Assembly: GCA_025093555.1 (NCBI GenBank)
Contig: JAIWNF010000022.1
Location: 434,001 to 498,000 of the forward strand
DNA: 64,000 nucleotides
Direction: 5' to 3'
DNA from: Circinella umbellata
Taxonomy: Eukaryota > Mucoromycota > Mucoromycetes > Mucorales > Lichtheimiaceae
Shown here: positions 25,001 to 36,848 of the stretch, one piece after another
Position numbering within the stretch: the stretch's first letter is position 1
How the letters are laid out: each line of letters starts with the position of its first letter
Position numbers and translations under genes: made by a program
Notes under the pieces: model-generated
Databases searched by the model: none
Seen by the model: the letters and a program-made list of their open reading frames with translations, nothing else
Told to the model about the DNA's origin: nothing

Positions 25001-26484
25001 AGTCCAAGAAAGTCCGATGATGTGTGGGTGATGGAAGAAAAAATATGTCGAAAGAGGAAGACTTTGGTTCCCCCCACCCCCCAAAAATTTCTCTGTTCAA
25101 ATAAGCCAGTATCATATATGATATTTTATGATAACGTTGACTTCAAATTCCTGATAGTATCACATAGGGGCGTTACGAGCTTTCCTTACACTCCCTGCAT
25201 AGTCCCTCTATATACCTGCTGGATTTTGCAGGTAATAAGATGCTATATTTTTATTATATTTACCTTTCCTATAAACATCTTTCTACCTTCCATCACTGTT
25301 AGCACTTTTATTGCTTTCTCTATAACGTACACAAGTGTTAATAAATAGTTGTTATACTGTAGATTCATTCTCTCACTTACTCGAATGTGTAATTTGTCCT
25401 ATGTATTTCCAGTTGAACTCGTTATCAGATGGAAAAAGAGCATCTATATCTCGTCTTTAATGATTCTGTGCTTTTGTTCTAATGAGACGTATTTCCTATC
25501 TGTACACTTTAGCAACATTTTTTTCTCTGCCCCTAAAATCATCAGCTGCCGAAGATTTTTTTTATGATCGATAGCTGGTCTTATTTCGTAAAGTTCAGAC
25601 TTTTTTTTATTATCAAATGTATCAACAGCACTAAGTTCAGACATAGTTGACGTGCTTTGCTCTCACAATCAATCAAGTCCCTCCATTCTATACAAAACTG
25701 ACAATCATCGATCGTGCTTTATCCAATAAATTATAACAGACTATTGTACCTTTTCCAACCTTATTGTTCTGAAAAACAAATGTAGGAAAGCATTCCACTG
25801 ACAGAGGTTACGTTTCTCTTTGGACAGAAATGCAATGATATTGGTTGATGACGTTAATTTGTGGAGTAGAGTCTAATTATAAATTGGTGGGTCGCTATGT
25901 TGAGATTTACAACTGCTGCCTTAATCATTAGCCCATAACTATTTTTCTTTATACTTTTAATACATAAATGAAATTCCTTTCCTAGCGTTGCAGTATGCCA
26001 CCAGGGGCTTATAGCCAACGCTTGGATTATCATAACATGAATTTTAGGTTTATAAATACAGCTTTTATTTTATTAATACTATTTTGTGAAAAGTGATATA
26101 ATATTGGGGAATATTGATCAGCAAAAAACTGTAAAAGAGAATTACCGTATAGGCTGTGCCCCCAACATGGTATTTTTTACAGCTTTTAAACAGCTCTAAT
26201 CTTTCTTGAACAAATATGTCAAAATTGGCGTTGTGTTCAAAGGAGACGTTGTATAAGACTTGACAGGAAAAAAAATTGGGGGGTACGAGGTGGAAAGAGA
26301 CGCCAAATTCGGAAATAGAAATTAAAAAATTATACGCTGTGGTGCGTTATTCCTTTCTCTTCTCTTACTGGTTGCTTTATAATCCCTTTTTTTCCCATTC
26401 TTCTTATTCTTACTCTTCTTCCTACTTCTTTAACTTTTTTTCTTTTAACTGAAATTTTTACTCACACTTTAAATAAAATAAATA
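22092..26484. other. 4.4-kb AT-rich gap between divergent AMMECR1 and CDO genes
   Basis: No convincing gene on either strand. Open frames are below about 110 codons, rich in Ile, Phe and Lys, and lack flanking exons that fit. A TGAGTCA site (Gcn4/AP-1 type) occurs near 24194. T-rich and CT-rich leader sequence at 26340-26480 precedes the CDO start. I saw no tRNA, transposase or terminal repeats. Confidence 0.5.
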
Positions 26485-27683
26485 ATGGTACCTCCTCAAA
26501 CACCTCAAATTGCTCATATCATGACTCAAATTCATGAAAATGATAATAAAAAAATTGATAAGGATCTTAAAGAACCTCTTTCTTTGGATCAACTTGTAAA
26601 GAATATTCATCGGGCATTAGGTCCAGACGGTGGATTGGATTCTGACCATATTGATGCAAATGAAATCTTGAAACTGATGGAAGAGTATAGCTCTAATTCT
26701 ACTGATTGGAACAAGTATACTATTTTTGACCATAGCAGAGCGTATACACGAAACCTGATTGATGATGGTAACGGCAAGGTATTTAAAATCACTCTTCTCA
26801 CTCTTTACATCTTTCATTCGTTTCGTTCGTCTCGTTTCGTCTCGTTTTCGTTTCATTATTCCATGTTCATCACTAAAAGTATACTAATATCATTCTCTTT
26901 TTTTCCATTATTCTAGTTTAATTTGATGATCTTGGCTTGGAGCAAAGGACAACAAAGGTAAAAGAAAAATCTGTTTTTTTATCTTTTCCTATTGTTGCTG
27001 TATTGATTTTGTCCATTTTTCTCCTTTTTCTTTACTGATAAATTTATATTTTTTTGTATCAACATAGTCCAATTCATGATCATGCCGGTTCACATTGTAT
27101 TATGAAAATATTGGATGGTGAATTGCAAGAAACTCAATATAAATGGCCTGAATCATCCAATATTGCTAATAGTAACAAAGATGATGATGAGTGTAACGGC
27201 AAATCGTTGTCTTCGTCGTCATCGGTAGAATCATCCGATATCACAGAGGCAGTACAAAAATCGTCATCATCTGCTGAATTCAAAGGAAATCCACTAGAAA
27301 CTCGTAAATGCACCCGTCTCCGTCCAAATGAGGTTGCATACATACATGGTAAGTCTGTCGGCTATTTTTTGTGTTGTTGTTACAACCGGATTGGTTGATT
27401 CGTAGTTGTGATGATGTTTCTCTTTTTTTCTATCTTTAAAATCTTATGTACTGACCCCCTGCCTATCGATTTTTTTCCCGCGGTCTGGCACCTTCATATA
27501 GACAAAATCGGATTGCATCGTATCTCTAATCCTGATAGTGACCGTGGTGCTGTCTCTCTGCATTTGTATACTCCTCCATACCAGGTGTGTAAGACATTTG
27601 AAGAAAACACTGGTCGTTCTCGTATGGGCGGTAAATGCACATTTTATTCGATTGGTGGTAATCGATGTACTGACAAGTCGTAA
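26485..27683 (+). CDS. CDO1: Cysteine dioxygenase
   Basis: A non-haem iron enzyme that oxidises L-cysteine to cysteine sulfinate, controlling cysteine level and feeding taurine or sulfate pathways in the cytosol. Four exons (26485-26778, 26917-26957, 27068-27348, 27502-27683) encode 265 residues. The iron triad is His115 and His117 (IHDHAGSHC) and His211 (IGLHRI). The Cys-Tyr cofactor pair seen in mammalian CDO is present as Cys122 and Tyr228 (SLHLYTPP). The C-terminal [10 protein letters not shown]...CTFYSIGG block fits the family. The usual size is about 200 residues. The excess is mainly an acidic, Ser-rich insertion at about residues 138-192, between the KWPE segment and [12 protein letters not shown] possible donor GTGTGTAAG inside exon 4 is not used, since reading through gives conserved sequence. 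Confidence 0.93.
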
Positions 27684-29478
27684 ATATGTTATGTTGCTGT
27701 TATTCTACAAGAATTACTATACCCACCTTTCTTTTTTCCTCACGACAACAGATATTTCTTCAGAGCATATACGTAACCTTTTTCTTTCTTGTCTTTTTGT
27801 TTTCTCTCACTTTCTGCCTATTATTATCGCCCCAACTTATTCTGTATACTTTCCATCGTCTTCCAATCTACCCCCATGTGAAAAATCCCAGTCACTTAAC
27901 TTTTACCCGGATGCTATTATGTTATCCAGCAAACTTTTTGAAATAAAAGAAATAATGAAGTAAAAAAAAATTAACAAGTATCAAAAAGTAAAGGGAAAGT
28001 AAAAGAAAGCAAGAAGGAAAAGAAATACTTAACGCTTCGCTTTTACATTTTTTAATATCCTTTTACATTTTCCATGTCGTTGTCGACCAGTCTTTGACCT
28101 TGACGATGGCGAAATCGTCCTTTAATTTGATTGGTTGAAGGTGTATTTTGCCATATTTTTTTTTCAGACTTTTTTAAACATCCGAAAAGGTCTGAAAACG
28201 AAAACGTCCTGAAGTTGTGGTCTGAGAAGAAAAATATAATAGCCGTGTGAACTTTTTTCATTCAAAGGGTCATATGCAAATGACCATTAACTAATAGCAA
28301 CTTTTGGATTAAATTGCCAAGAGAATATGCCCCAGAACTCCTGCCTCTTATAGCTAACTTCAGGTTTATCGTTAAATTGATAGTATAGTTTCTGTAGGGG
28401 TAGGTATATCATCACTTTATAGTATTTTGTCTTCAACCCAGGTTTGATACAAGGTAAGACAATATTATGGAGAAAAGAATAGACCTAGCTCTACTGCAGT
28501 ATTGTATTATTGACTATTTATGTCTTTAGATTCTGCAGTAATGGTACAAGTAAATACCTTTCTTGTCGACTTTTCCTTTATAAATATGCCCATAAACTCT
28601 TATAAGTGATCTATTTATCTTCTCTATCGAAACACAAACACTAAGCTTTTGTATCAACGTTTTCAGCTGTTTGCTAGGCAATCAACATGTCTCGTTATCT
28701 GTATCAAGTAAAATTTACATATCAGGTAAAACTTGCGTAGTTTTGCGATTAATTTTGATCAATGTTACTTTGAAAGTATGAACTTGGTAACTGAAAAGTA
28801 TTGCTGATAACCTAATATTATATTAGGTGTGAATATACTCTTTTTCTCTTACTTTTCGTTTTGCTACGTATCGTTTTTTCTACTTATATATCAATGCTGA
28901 ACTATCAGAATAAAAAATAGAATATAGTTTTGAGATAAACCGGTGGTGTAGTAACAGATAAAAGAATGATTTCAATGTATCAGGCTGGCAATTTACTTTA
29001 TTCTATTTTTGGGTTTATTATACAGTAAATACAGCTATTTGAAAGACTCATAACCGATTTCTTTTCTAATGGTATGGAATAGAATTGCTGCTAGTTGAAA
29101 ACAGGGAATAAAAGGTTCCTTTTTAATTGCTAAATATCAATTTATTCACATAAAATAATAATACATATGTTTTTTAAAGCTCGGTATCAGTTCAAAGTGC
29201 TAATCAGTTCGACATTACTGTGTCAACTCGTCTTCAGTACTACAACTGTTGCAATGAGTGAAAATATATATAAAATGAAGGTCTAACATTCTACCAGTAT
29301 CTACCTTTAGGAAGGTATGATCACTATTTCTACGCTTTACATGGATATTATAAGTACTTTTTTTTAGATTAGGGACGACAGAAAAGGGGATTAATACTAA
29401 TAAACGTAAAAATAATAGTTCAAAAATCTATGATCACAGCAAATATGGTATTCTTTTTTTCTTGAGAACTTTCATTGT

Positions 29479-29500
29479 TACGTACGTACGTACGTACGTA
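29479..29500. repeat. (TACG)n tandem repeat
   Basis: About five and a half TACG units give a fully self-complementary run of overlapping TACGTA palindromes in intergenic DNA. Confidence 0.9.
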
Positions 29501-29690
29501 ATACTGATATATATATTGGAGTTTTTTTATAGTTCCATAATAGCTTGCTCCAAAGATTTAAAAAAAAACAAGTTGATATCTTATCAACCAAACAATGCAT
29601 AATTTTTTTTCATCAGATCACTGTCTAAAATGAGAAACCGTTGACACTTTTCTGACAATGCTGATAATAATGGTTATAGAATTATATGTG

Positions 29691-29736
29691 TCGTGGTTCA
29701 GCACAACAAGTTTAACTTATTATTCAAGAACCACGA
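29691..29736. repeat. 9-bp perfect inverted repeat with 28-nt loop
   Basis: TCGTGGTTC at 29691-29699 is the exact reverse complement of GAACCACGA at 29728-29736. It could be the end of a decayed mobile element or a weak hairpin. No flanking duplication was seen. Confidence 0.4.
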
Positions 29737-30830
29737 AGCTAAACAGTCAGATGTCGAGACTAATTTTTTTGTCTTGAAGATCATTCAGAAGCCAGTGTTG
29801 AGAAGCACATTTAACATTTGAAAGCTATTCAAGTGCAGGTGTATAACAGCCATTAGTTTTGGGTCATTTTATTAGTCACAAAGTATTTGTGATGTGCTTC
29901 AAAATACCGACCAGCATGGTGAGTTTGTTAACCTGTCTTATAATAAAAATAGGAGCTATATGTACATAAAAGTCACAAAGAGCTAATTAGCCAAGTTCTT
30001 GATAAAATTGTTAGAAAAAAAAACTAAATTACTGTACTTTTTCTGTTTTGCAATAATCCGCATATATGATGCTGCTTTCTAAAACTAAACACGGACGCTA
30101 CTGAGAGAAACCAAGCACCATGAATCTAATAGCACAGTGCATAATAGTAAATTCCAGAAAAATGTAACAAAAACCGAATATATAAATTAATTCAGCTTGC
30201 AAAATAGGGTTGCTCTTTCACACAATTGTCAATCCTTCTCACTTCTTTTTTTTTATAGACTTATAATTTGTCATTGTTCTCTCAGCTGTACCGGCAGCAT
30301 ATCATATATTACTTAAAGAATCTTGACATTCTAATATCATAATCAATGTTCAATAAATCAACCAACAGTACCCAAAATCATCTGGCACCTGTGAAAATTC
30401 ACATAGATAATGATAACATTATGTTAATTCAGGCCATTTCAATGATACAAGATCTTTGATTTATCCATGGCAATTAGTGACATATGACGGGAATAGTACG
30501 CCGTTATGAGATAAAATACCCTTATTAAATGAACATGGCTATAATATTATAAATATTAACTATAATAAATATTGTTTTGTATAATTAATATTAATTCCAT
30601 ATTATTGTGTGAATATAATGTTTTCTATCCATCCCATTTTATTGAATTATCCCCTCTTTTCCCCCTTCGGTCACACAAGAAATCGTAGGATTTTTTTAGT
30701 AACACATCTAGTGAAAAAAAAGCCTTGTTGAGAACACGCATACATACACTTGATAGTCTTTTCTTCTTTGTAGTTCAGAAACTAAATCACACTTTATTTC
30801 ATCCAATTACTAATTTATTACTTTATCACC

Positions 30831-32501
30831 ATGGACGACATGTACCAGTACGCTTCTTCAGCTGTTAATAGCAACCAGCCCAGTAACTCAAATGATCGAG
30901 CAGAAGAAAATGATATCGTTCTTCAAGCATTTAATAATTTTGGTTGGAGTCAGCGATTCAATAGTTTACTTGATACTGTCAAAAAACAAGTAAAATGAAC
31001 TTATTCCTTCTTTATTCCTTTTTAATTCAAAGCACAAAAAGATTATTTAAATCTAATGGAATTTAATATCTAATAGAGTGAAGTCATAGTTGATGTGACG
31101 AGAAAAGATTTGGAAGGTTTTGCTCATGTTCTTCGTGAAGATAACGCAACTTCAACATCTACAAGCGGTACAACAGCGACAAGAGACATGAGCTCATCGG
31201 ATGCTTCTAGTTCAACTGCCACTATTAGCGCAGAAAAACCTTCAACAACAGAAGACAACAATGACAATACTGCAACAACGGCAACAACAGGGTTTGCAGC
31301 ACTTCGTGAGAGTCTCAACAAAATCAGTACGATCGACTTCAATAGCTTACGTGAAGGTCTTGGTAATACATTGAACCAGTCATTACCTGCTCAACTTTCA
31401 TCAGTACGATTACCTGAAAATCTTGATATCAACCAACTTAAAGCTGAAATGGCACAAGGAACACGATTTGCAGAACAATATTTGTTAAAATTCGGTACAG
31501 AAGTAGTAGATGTATTAAGCAAGACAATCACTGTTTTGGAACCACATAGTAGTGATGAGGAACAAGGTGGTCGAGGAAGTAGTGAAAGTGCTCGAAGGGT
31601 TTAGTAAGTGAATGAAAATTTAAAATAAAAAAGATGCGAGTAAAATTAAAATCGTAAAAGTTTGGTGGTGATGAACATATAAAGAACAGACTGGACTGGA
31701 ATTGATAGTGATTATGATTTTTTTTGGCATAGTGCAACACGTAAAGAATCATTATTGGCAAAAATGCGAACAAATCCTAATACCTATTTACAAGATCCTG
31801 CCAAAGACTTAACGGGCGATGAGAAAAAACTTAAGGTTTTAAAAACTTTCAATGCAGGATTCAGCATTGATTCATACACAGAAGAAATTGCTCGACTTTT
31901 GGATGAATATCCAGAAATGCGTGAAATGATGAATGACTTAGGTAAACATATAATCAGATATTCTACCTTATCCATTGGTAGTCTCTAGCAATTTTTGGAA
32001 TCTATAACTAATCACTATATTTGTACATATATATGTGTATAAACAGTTCCCGTTCAAATCGACTATACATCGTTCTGGCAACGTTATTTTTATCAAGTAT
32101 GGAGTATAGAACAAGATGAACAAAAACGACAAATGATCGTTAAAGGTAAATTCTGTTTTTTTTTGGCGTATCTTTAAATCATTTCACTCATCGTATTAAT
32201 GGGCTTTACTATTATTATTGTAGGTGTCGATGATGATGATGATGATGCCGATTTCAAATGGGATTCAGATGATGAAGATATGATGCAACAAAAAACATCG
32301 TCGGATGTAACAAAAGATAAGAAAACTTCAACTGATGGTAAAGGAGGATCTGATACCGAATTTAGCAATATTTCTGAACCTGTTTCAACGGAACCAAGCC
32401 TTGTGTCTCCTCCGCTTAAATCACAAACTGATGGTGATGATTGGGTTAAACCTGATGTTGCCAAAAGCAATAAGACTGATAGTGATAGTGATTGGGAATA
32501 A
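30831..32501 (+). CDS. BSD-domain protein
   Basis: Five exons (30831-30989, 31077-31603, 31733-31941, 32047-32145, 32224-32501) encode 423 residues. The N-terminal region is helical around a Ser/Thr-rich spacer (residues about 72-115). A helical middle (LRESLNKISTIDFNSLREGL, EQYLLKFGTEVVDVLSKTI) follows. The BSD domain lies at about residues 235-325 and contains ARLLDEYPEMREMMNDL and the family FW pair in YTSFWQRYFYQVW. The C-terminus is an acidic Asp/Ser tail with GDDWVKPDV. BSD proteins of this layout resemble human BSDC1 and fungal DOS2; the cellular role is not certain. The start ATG at 30831 opens a short first exon joined in phase 0 to exon 2, both borders being standard. Confidence 0.87.
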
Positions 32502-33262
32502 CGTATTATTATTATTATTATTATTACTGTCATTAAAAACGAGGATATAAAAGTGTAGTTTGAGGACACCTCTATTACATCGTTTATAATACATGGATCA
32601 GTTGATGTATGATATGCAGGTTTATGCATATTTTATATCATTGGCAGTGTGCCATATTTGTTTGTTTGTTTGTTTTGAAATATTCTTAAGGTGGGGTACG
32701 TAAATAATATGCAAAGCTTAATGATAAGAATGGAAAACATTATGATTTGTATGGTTCAATAATTTATAAAAGAGAGAATAAATATTTTTTATATGAAATA
32801 ATATGCATATATAATAATATAATTTCTGAATAGGAAGAAAAGATAGACCTGCTTAATATTTGCGGATTACAGGAAAAAAAAACAGAGAGAAGATTATGTG
32901 ATATATATAAAAGAGAGTATGAATAAATATATGATGTAAGCTTCTCTAGCTGTTTGAAAGGGGCTGATGTGGAGAAGAGTTGGTATATAAATATAGAATA
33001 TAGTATGATAAATAAAAAAAGCTCTGCATGCAAACTTCTTTTGGTATTTTGTGGAAGTGGTTTTTTTTTTCTTTGAAACAAAAGGGAAATGGTAGCAAGA
33101 TGTAACAAATTACCCTTTTCGAGAATACGAAATAATAATAAGGTGGTTATTTTAGATATAGTGATGATAATGTGATGATGATAATGTTGTTGTGAATGAT
33201 AATTTGGTATACAATTTTGTCATAATATTTTTATAATATAAACTATAACTGTTATATTGACT
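32502..33262. other. Convergent intergenic region
   Basis: AT-rich spacer between the BSD and MIT-domain gene 3' ends, with a TTA run near 32505-32525 and a GTTT run near 32660. Open frames here are low-complexity. No gene is seen. Confidence 0.5.
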
Positions 33263-34419
33263 TTAAGCAGCAACTGGAACAGTTTCTTCTTTTTCTTTAA
33301 ATCCTGGGGCTTCGGTATAAGCCATATTTGCTTTAGCAAGTGCACCATAAATAGCATTCATACTTTCATTCACTCTTTCTTGAATTTCATAGTGGCGTTC
33401 TAATTCCATTGCTTTAGAAATGCTATGTGATGTGATATCTCGAGTACGCTTACGAATTTGGCAAGTGTTATCCACCAAATTAAATCCGTATTTTGCACAT
33501 GCAATAATGGATGTTACCACATCTATAAAAAGTGTTTCATCCCGTAAAAAAATAAGGATCTCTTTAGGGAAAAGCATTGAGTTTCAGATTATTGATATTA
33601 TTGCAAACTTACAAGGAACAGGACTTCTCTTGAGTGTTACTGCACTATAGACCAAAGCATTGACAATAAGTTCAGCTAGTGTATTACTATTCGTTGATTC
33701 CATATTGGAATCAGATAGTTCAGTGACATCTGCAGGTGGTAAATCGAGATCGAGTCGTTTTTCTTGTTTAAATTCTCTAATCTTGTCTTCTAAAGCACGT
33801 TTCATATTGGCATTTGTTTCCACTATGGGTATTTTTTTTACGTAAGTAATATGAAACAAGTAATATTTTTTTTCATTTCATTCTCAAGAAAATCTTGGAC
33901 CTTCTTTTCTAATTTTTTTTTCTTCTTTCTTTTTAAAAAAAATAAATGCATACATGGAAAAGCAGATAACATTCGATCCAATCCCATCATATAAAGATCA
34001 AAGGCCATTTGTTGGTTACCAGATTGATCCATTTCAGAAGCAATATTGATTAATGTAACAGCATGTTCAACTTGCTTGGTGTCAATATTAGTAAGATGAT
34101 TATTTGTAGAATGCTGGGAAGAAGACGTTAGTCCACTTGCTGACAAAATTTTACCCAGCATGGATGGTGATGAGTTAGCATTCGCACTATTGTTCGCAGC
34201 AACTTTTTCGTACGGTGGTGGAGGAGCTGCTGCATAACTACTACGTGGAGATAACCGGTAATAAACGACTTCTTGTTGTTGTTGCTTTTCAGAAATACTT
34301 TCTTTATTCTTTGCTGTCCATCCAGCAAGTGGGTTCCCGACAAGTGGTAATTTGTCGGCATGTGATATGAATTTAGATATCAACCCAGGTTCATTTGAAC
34401 GAGCCGTTGCAGCAGACAT
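33263..34419 (-). CDS. MIT-domain protein
   Basis: Three exons (34419-33954, 33822-33613, 33522-33263) encode 311 residues. The N-terminus (about residues 1-95) is polar and proline-containing, with a proline-rich PPPPYEK patch. Residues about 112-172 form a MIT domain: EHAVTLINIASEMDQSGNQQ, MAFDLYMMGLDRMLSAFP and ALEDKIREFKQEK, the three-helix unit that binds ESCRT-III tails. The C-terminal half is helical (TLAELIVNALVYSAVTLKRSP, DVTSIIACAKYGFNL-type stretch, long charged helix) and not recognised. A role in endosomal sorting or vesicle traffic is an inference from the domain. It converges with the BSD gene and faces the bZIP gene across a 2.4-kb gap. Confidence 0.85.
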
Positions 34420-34571
34420 GATAAGATTGTCTTCTTTAAAAAAAGAAAAATATGGTTTGTTGTTGTTGGTTAATAAGAAGGAAAGAGAAAGAGAAAGAAA
34501 CTAAAATTAGGTATGTTTTGAACAATAATTAATCAAAAAGAAAAAAAAATTTCTTGAAAAAGGTTTTTATG

Positions 34572-34630
34572 CATGTGAAACGCAACTTCAGTTGAGTTGC
34601 GTAGCACCGCCGATGCATTATCATGTGAAA
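34572..34630. promoter_or_regulatory. Hairpin between 9-bp direct repeats upstream of the MIT gene
   Basis: ACGCAACT at 34580-34587 pairs perfectly with AGTTGCGT at 34595-34602 around a 7-nt loop. The hairpin lies between two copies of CATGTGAAA (34572-34580 and 34622-34630). It sits about 160 bp before the MIT-domain start codon, so it could be a promoter element or a small insertion footprint. The function is unknown. Confidence 0.35.
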
Positions 34631-36624
34631 TTATTTTTTACATTACTACCAAATAGGTTACGAAGTTTTTTTATTCCCCATATAATAATCATTTTTTTCT
34701 TAAAAAAAAAACAGTACTGTAATAGAACGAAGCACACATGTATTATTAGTATGCGTTATATGTTCTGACAATATCCATGTGGAATGATGTATCACTATAT
34801 CTGTGGCACATAATATATCATTATTGTCAAACAAAAGATGTATATGTAAATTATTTCGAGAAATTATATGGGGCCACCCACGATAATATGAAAAGATCTG
34901 TGAGCAAAAAAAGAGAATAAAGATCATGTTGTATTCAATTCCTTCTTCTATCGAATAAAAATTAATTACGTATTTCATAATCTCTTACTAAGTAATATAG
35001 AGTAATCTGTGCCAGTAAAATTTTTTCACGTAGCACATGTCTGAATTACTTTAAAGAAATCCTTGTCTATAAACTATCTCTTTTGTTTCTAAATCGTGGG
35101 TATTATCACCTGGATTCCGTATGCTTTTCCGAATAATAATAAAAAAACTTGGTTTGTGAGACCCGAGCTGTAATAATATGCAGGTATGTACATAAAGTAA
35201 TATGTGTGTGAGAGACAGAGCAGAGAAAGGGGCTTGTTCAATAATCATTGTGGTTGGCAAATAATAATTGGAATACTTATTACTTGCTATATTGAAGTAA
35301 GTAAAATTGCATAGTTACACTATTCAACAAGTAATTCACATCTTCGGAACTCAACTCACTTATACCGTTCTTTCTTGTCGAACAATGTCATAGTATTCAT
35401 CCCCCGGGCCGTTTCCCCATATTACATCTCATCTAAGCAATCACTTGGTTGTTTTCTTCCGTATGGCACTTCTCCACCATAAAAGTTTCTGCTAAACTTT
35501 TATGTAATATACCATCACATACCCAACAAGAAAAGAAATTAAAGCAAACTTTTATCTCTTTGGTTTACAAAGAAGATATGCTGTTGAGAAAGCGATCTAT
35601 GTGGGATATTGTTTTTTATATGCACTTGTGTGTTTACATGCGATTTTTGACATATGATAAAAAAACAATACACAGTACATACATTGGGGAATGAAAACAT
35701 AGAATGCAGTACTATATAAAGACATATTGTGCTGCACATTATTATCAGCTTATTACAAGCCACAACATCTTGCTCCTTTTTTTTATTTATCATATATTCC
35801 AATCTTGTACATATTATGGCATGCCTTTTATCGTGGTGAGAGAGATAACCCCCATTTTTATGTAGTCTAAAGATATGTATGACAAAAAAGGCATACCATA
35901 CACATATACACATACGTTCTGTTATCTTGTATTTTTTTTCTTTTTGTCTATATTTGCTTAGTAGCGATATTAACGACATTCAATAAACTACAATGACTAG
36001 TCGCTGAGTATCAACGTGAAGTTTGTTAAAATAAACAGTTTACATATGTTTGTGATTTACGTGATATTTTCTTCGAATACATATAATCCAATTTTATGAA
36101 AGTGCAATTTTTTTTTTCAAAAGAAATACAAGTAACCTGCTGACGTTTGGAATCCTTATGGCAACGCGGTAGCTTTAAAATGCAAATATTTCTCATGCGA
36201 AGCCTCTGAGGTTATTAATGCAGTAGTTGTTACTGCCTATCTACATAGCTGCGTGAAGATGTTCTGTTTAACTAAAAAAAAAGGATAACTACCACTACCA
36301 CCAGTCCCTTTGTAAGTGATAAAGTCACCTTTGGTCTCTGCTAAAAGATACCCATATATACACACGTCTTATTCTACGTATGTGCGAACGTTTTTTTCCT
36401 GGTACACTGTATATAGTAGAATAATATGGTGTTAATGGCTGTCATGGAAGATACATGGTACATTAGTTTTTGAGACTTTTATGAATCATATGTGTATAAC
36501 AATAGCAGAAAACATCTTGATACATATCACGTAGTACCATAATAAATAAACAGTGAGCATAATTAATGCATGGGTTTGGTATATCTACTACGCGTGTCAA
36601 AATATTAATGATTCTGGTTCCCAA

Positions 36625-36645
36625 CTCTCTCTCTCTCTCTCTCTC
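36625..36645. repeat. (CT)n microsatellite
   Basis: About ten CT units some 200 bp upstream of the bZIP start codon. Confidence 0.85.
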
Positions 36646-36848
36646 GTAAACAAAGTACCAAAATAGTATTTTTCAAGCAGATTGTAAAACATGTCAAAAG
36701 AAAAATTGGTATCGTATTTTTTAGTTTCGGTACCTGGGAAAAAGAGCACTGATCTTTATTTATACACAGCCAATTATATTTTCGATGCAGGGCTTTATTT
36801 TTTCTTTTTTGCACAGACTTCTTTATCACTTTTCACCGAAAAATATTC

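Larger units (their letters stand above)
27684..30830. other. 3.1-kb AT-rich gap between CDO and the BSD-domain gene
   Basis: No coding sequence that I can support. The gap holds a TACG tandem run at 29479-29500, a perfect 9-bp inverted repeat at 29691-29736 (listed separately), and scattered poly-T tracts. A CT-rich leader (30650-30830) precedes the BSD gene. Confidence 0.5.
34420..36848. other. 2.4-kb AT-rich gap between divergent MIT and bZIP genes
   Basis: No convincing gene. It contains a hairpin flanked by direct repeats at 34572-34630 (listed separately) and a (CT)n tract at 36625-36645 upstream of the bZIP gene. Otherwise it is AT-rich DNA with short, unrelated open frames. Confidence 0.5.

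Noticed and set aside
23980..25567. Several 70-108 codon frames in the AMMECR1-CDO gap
   Set aside because: They are rich in Phe, Ile, Ser and Lys as expected from AT-rich non-coding DNA, and have no splice partners or motifs.
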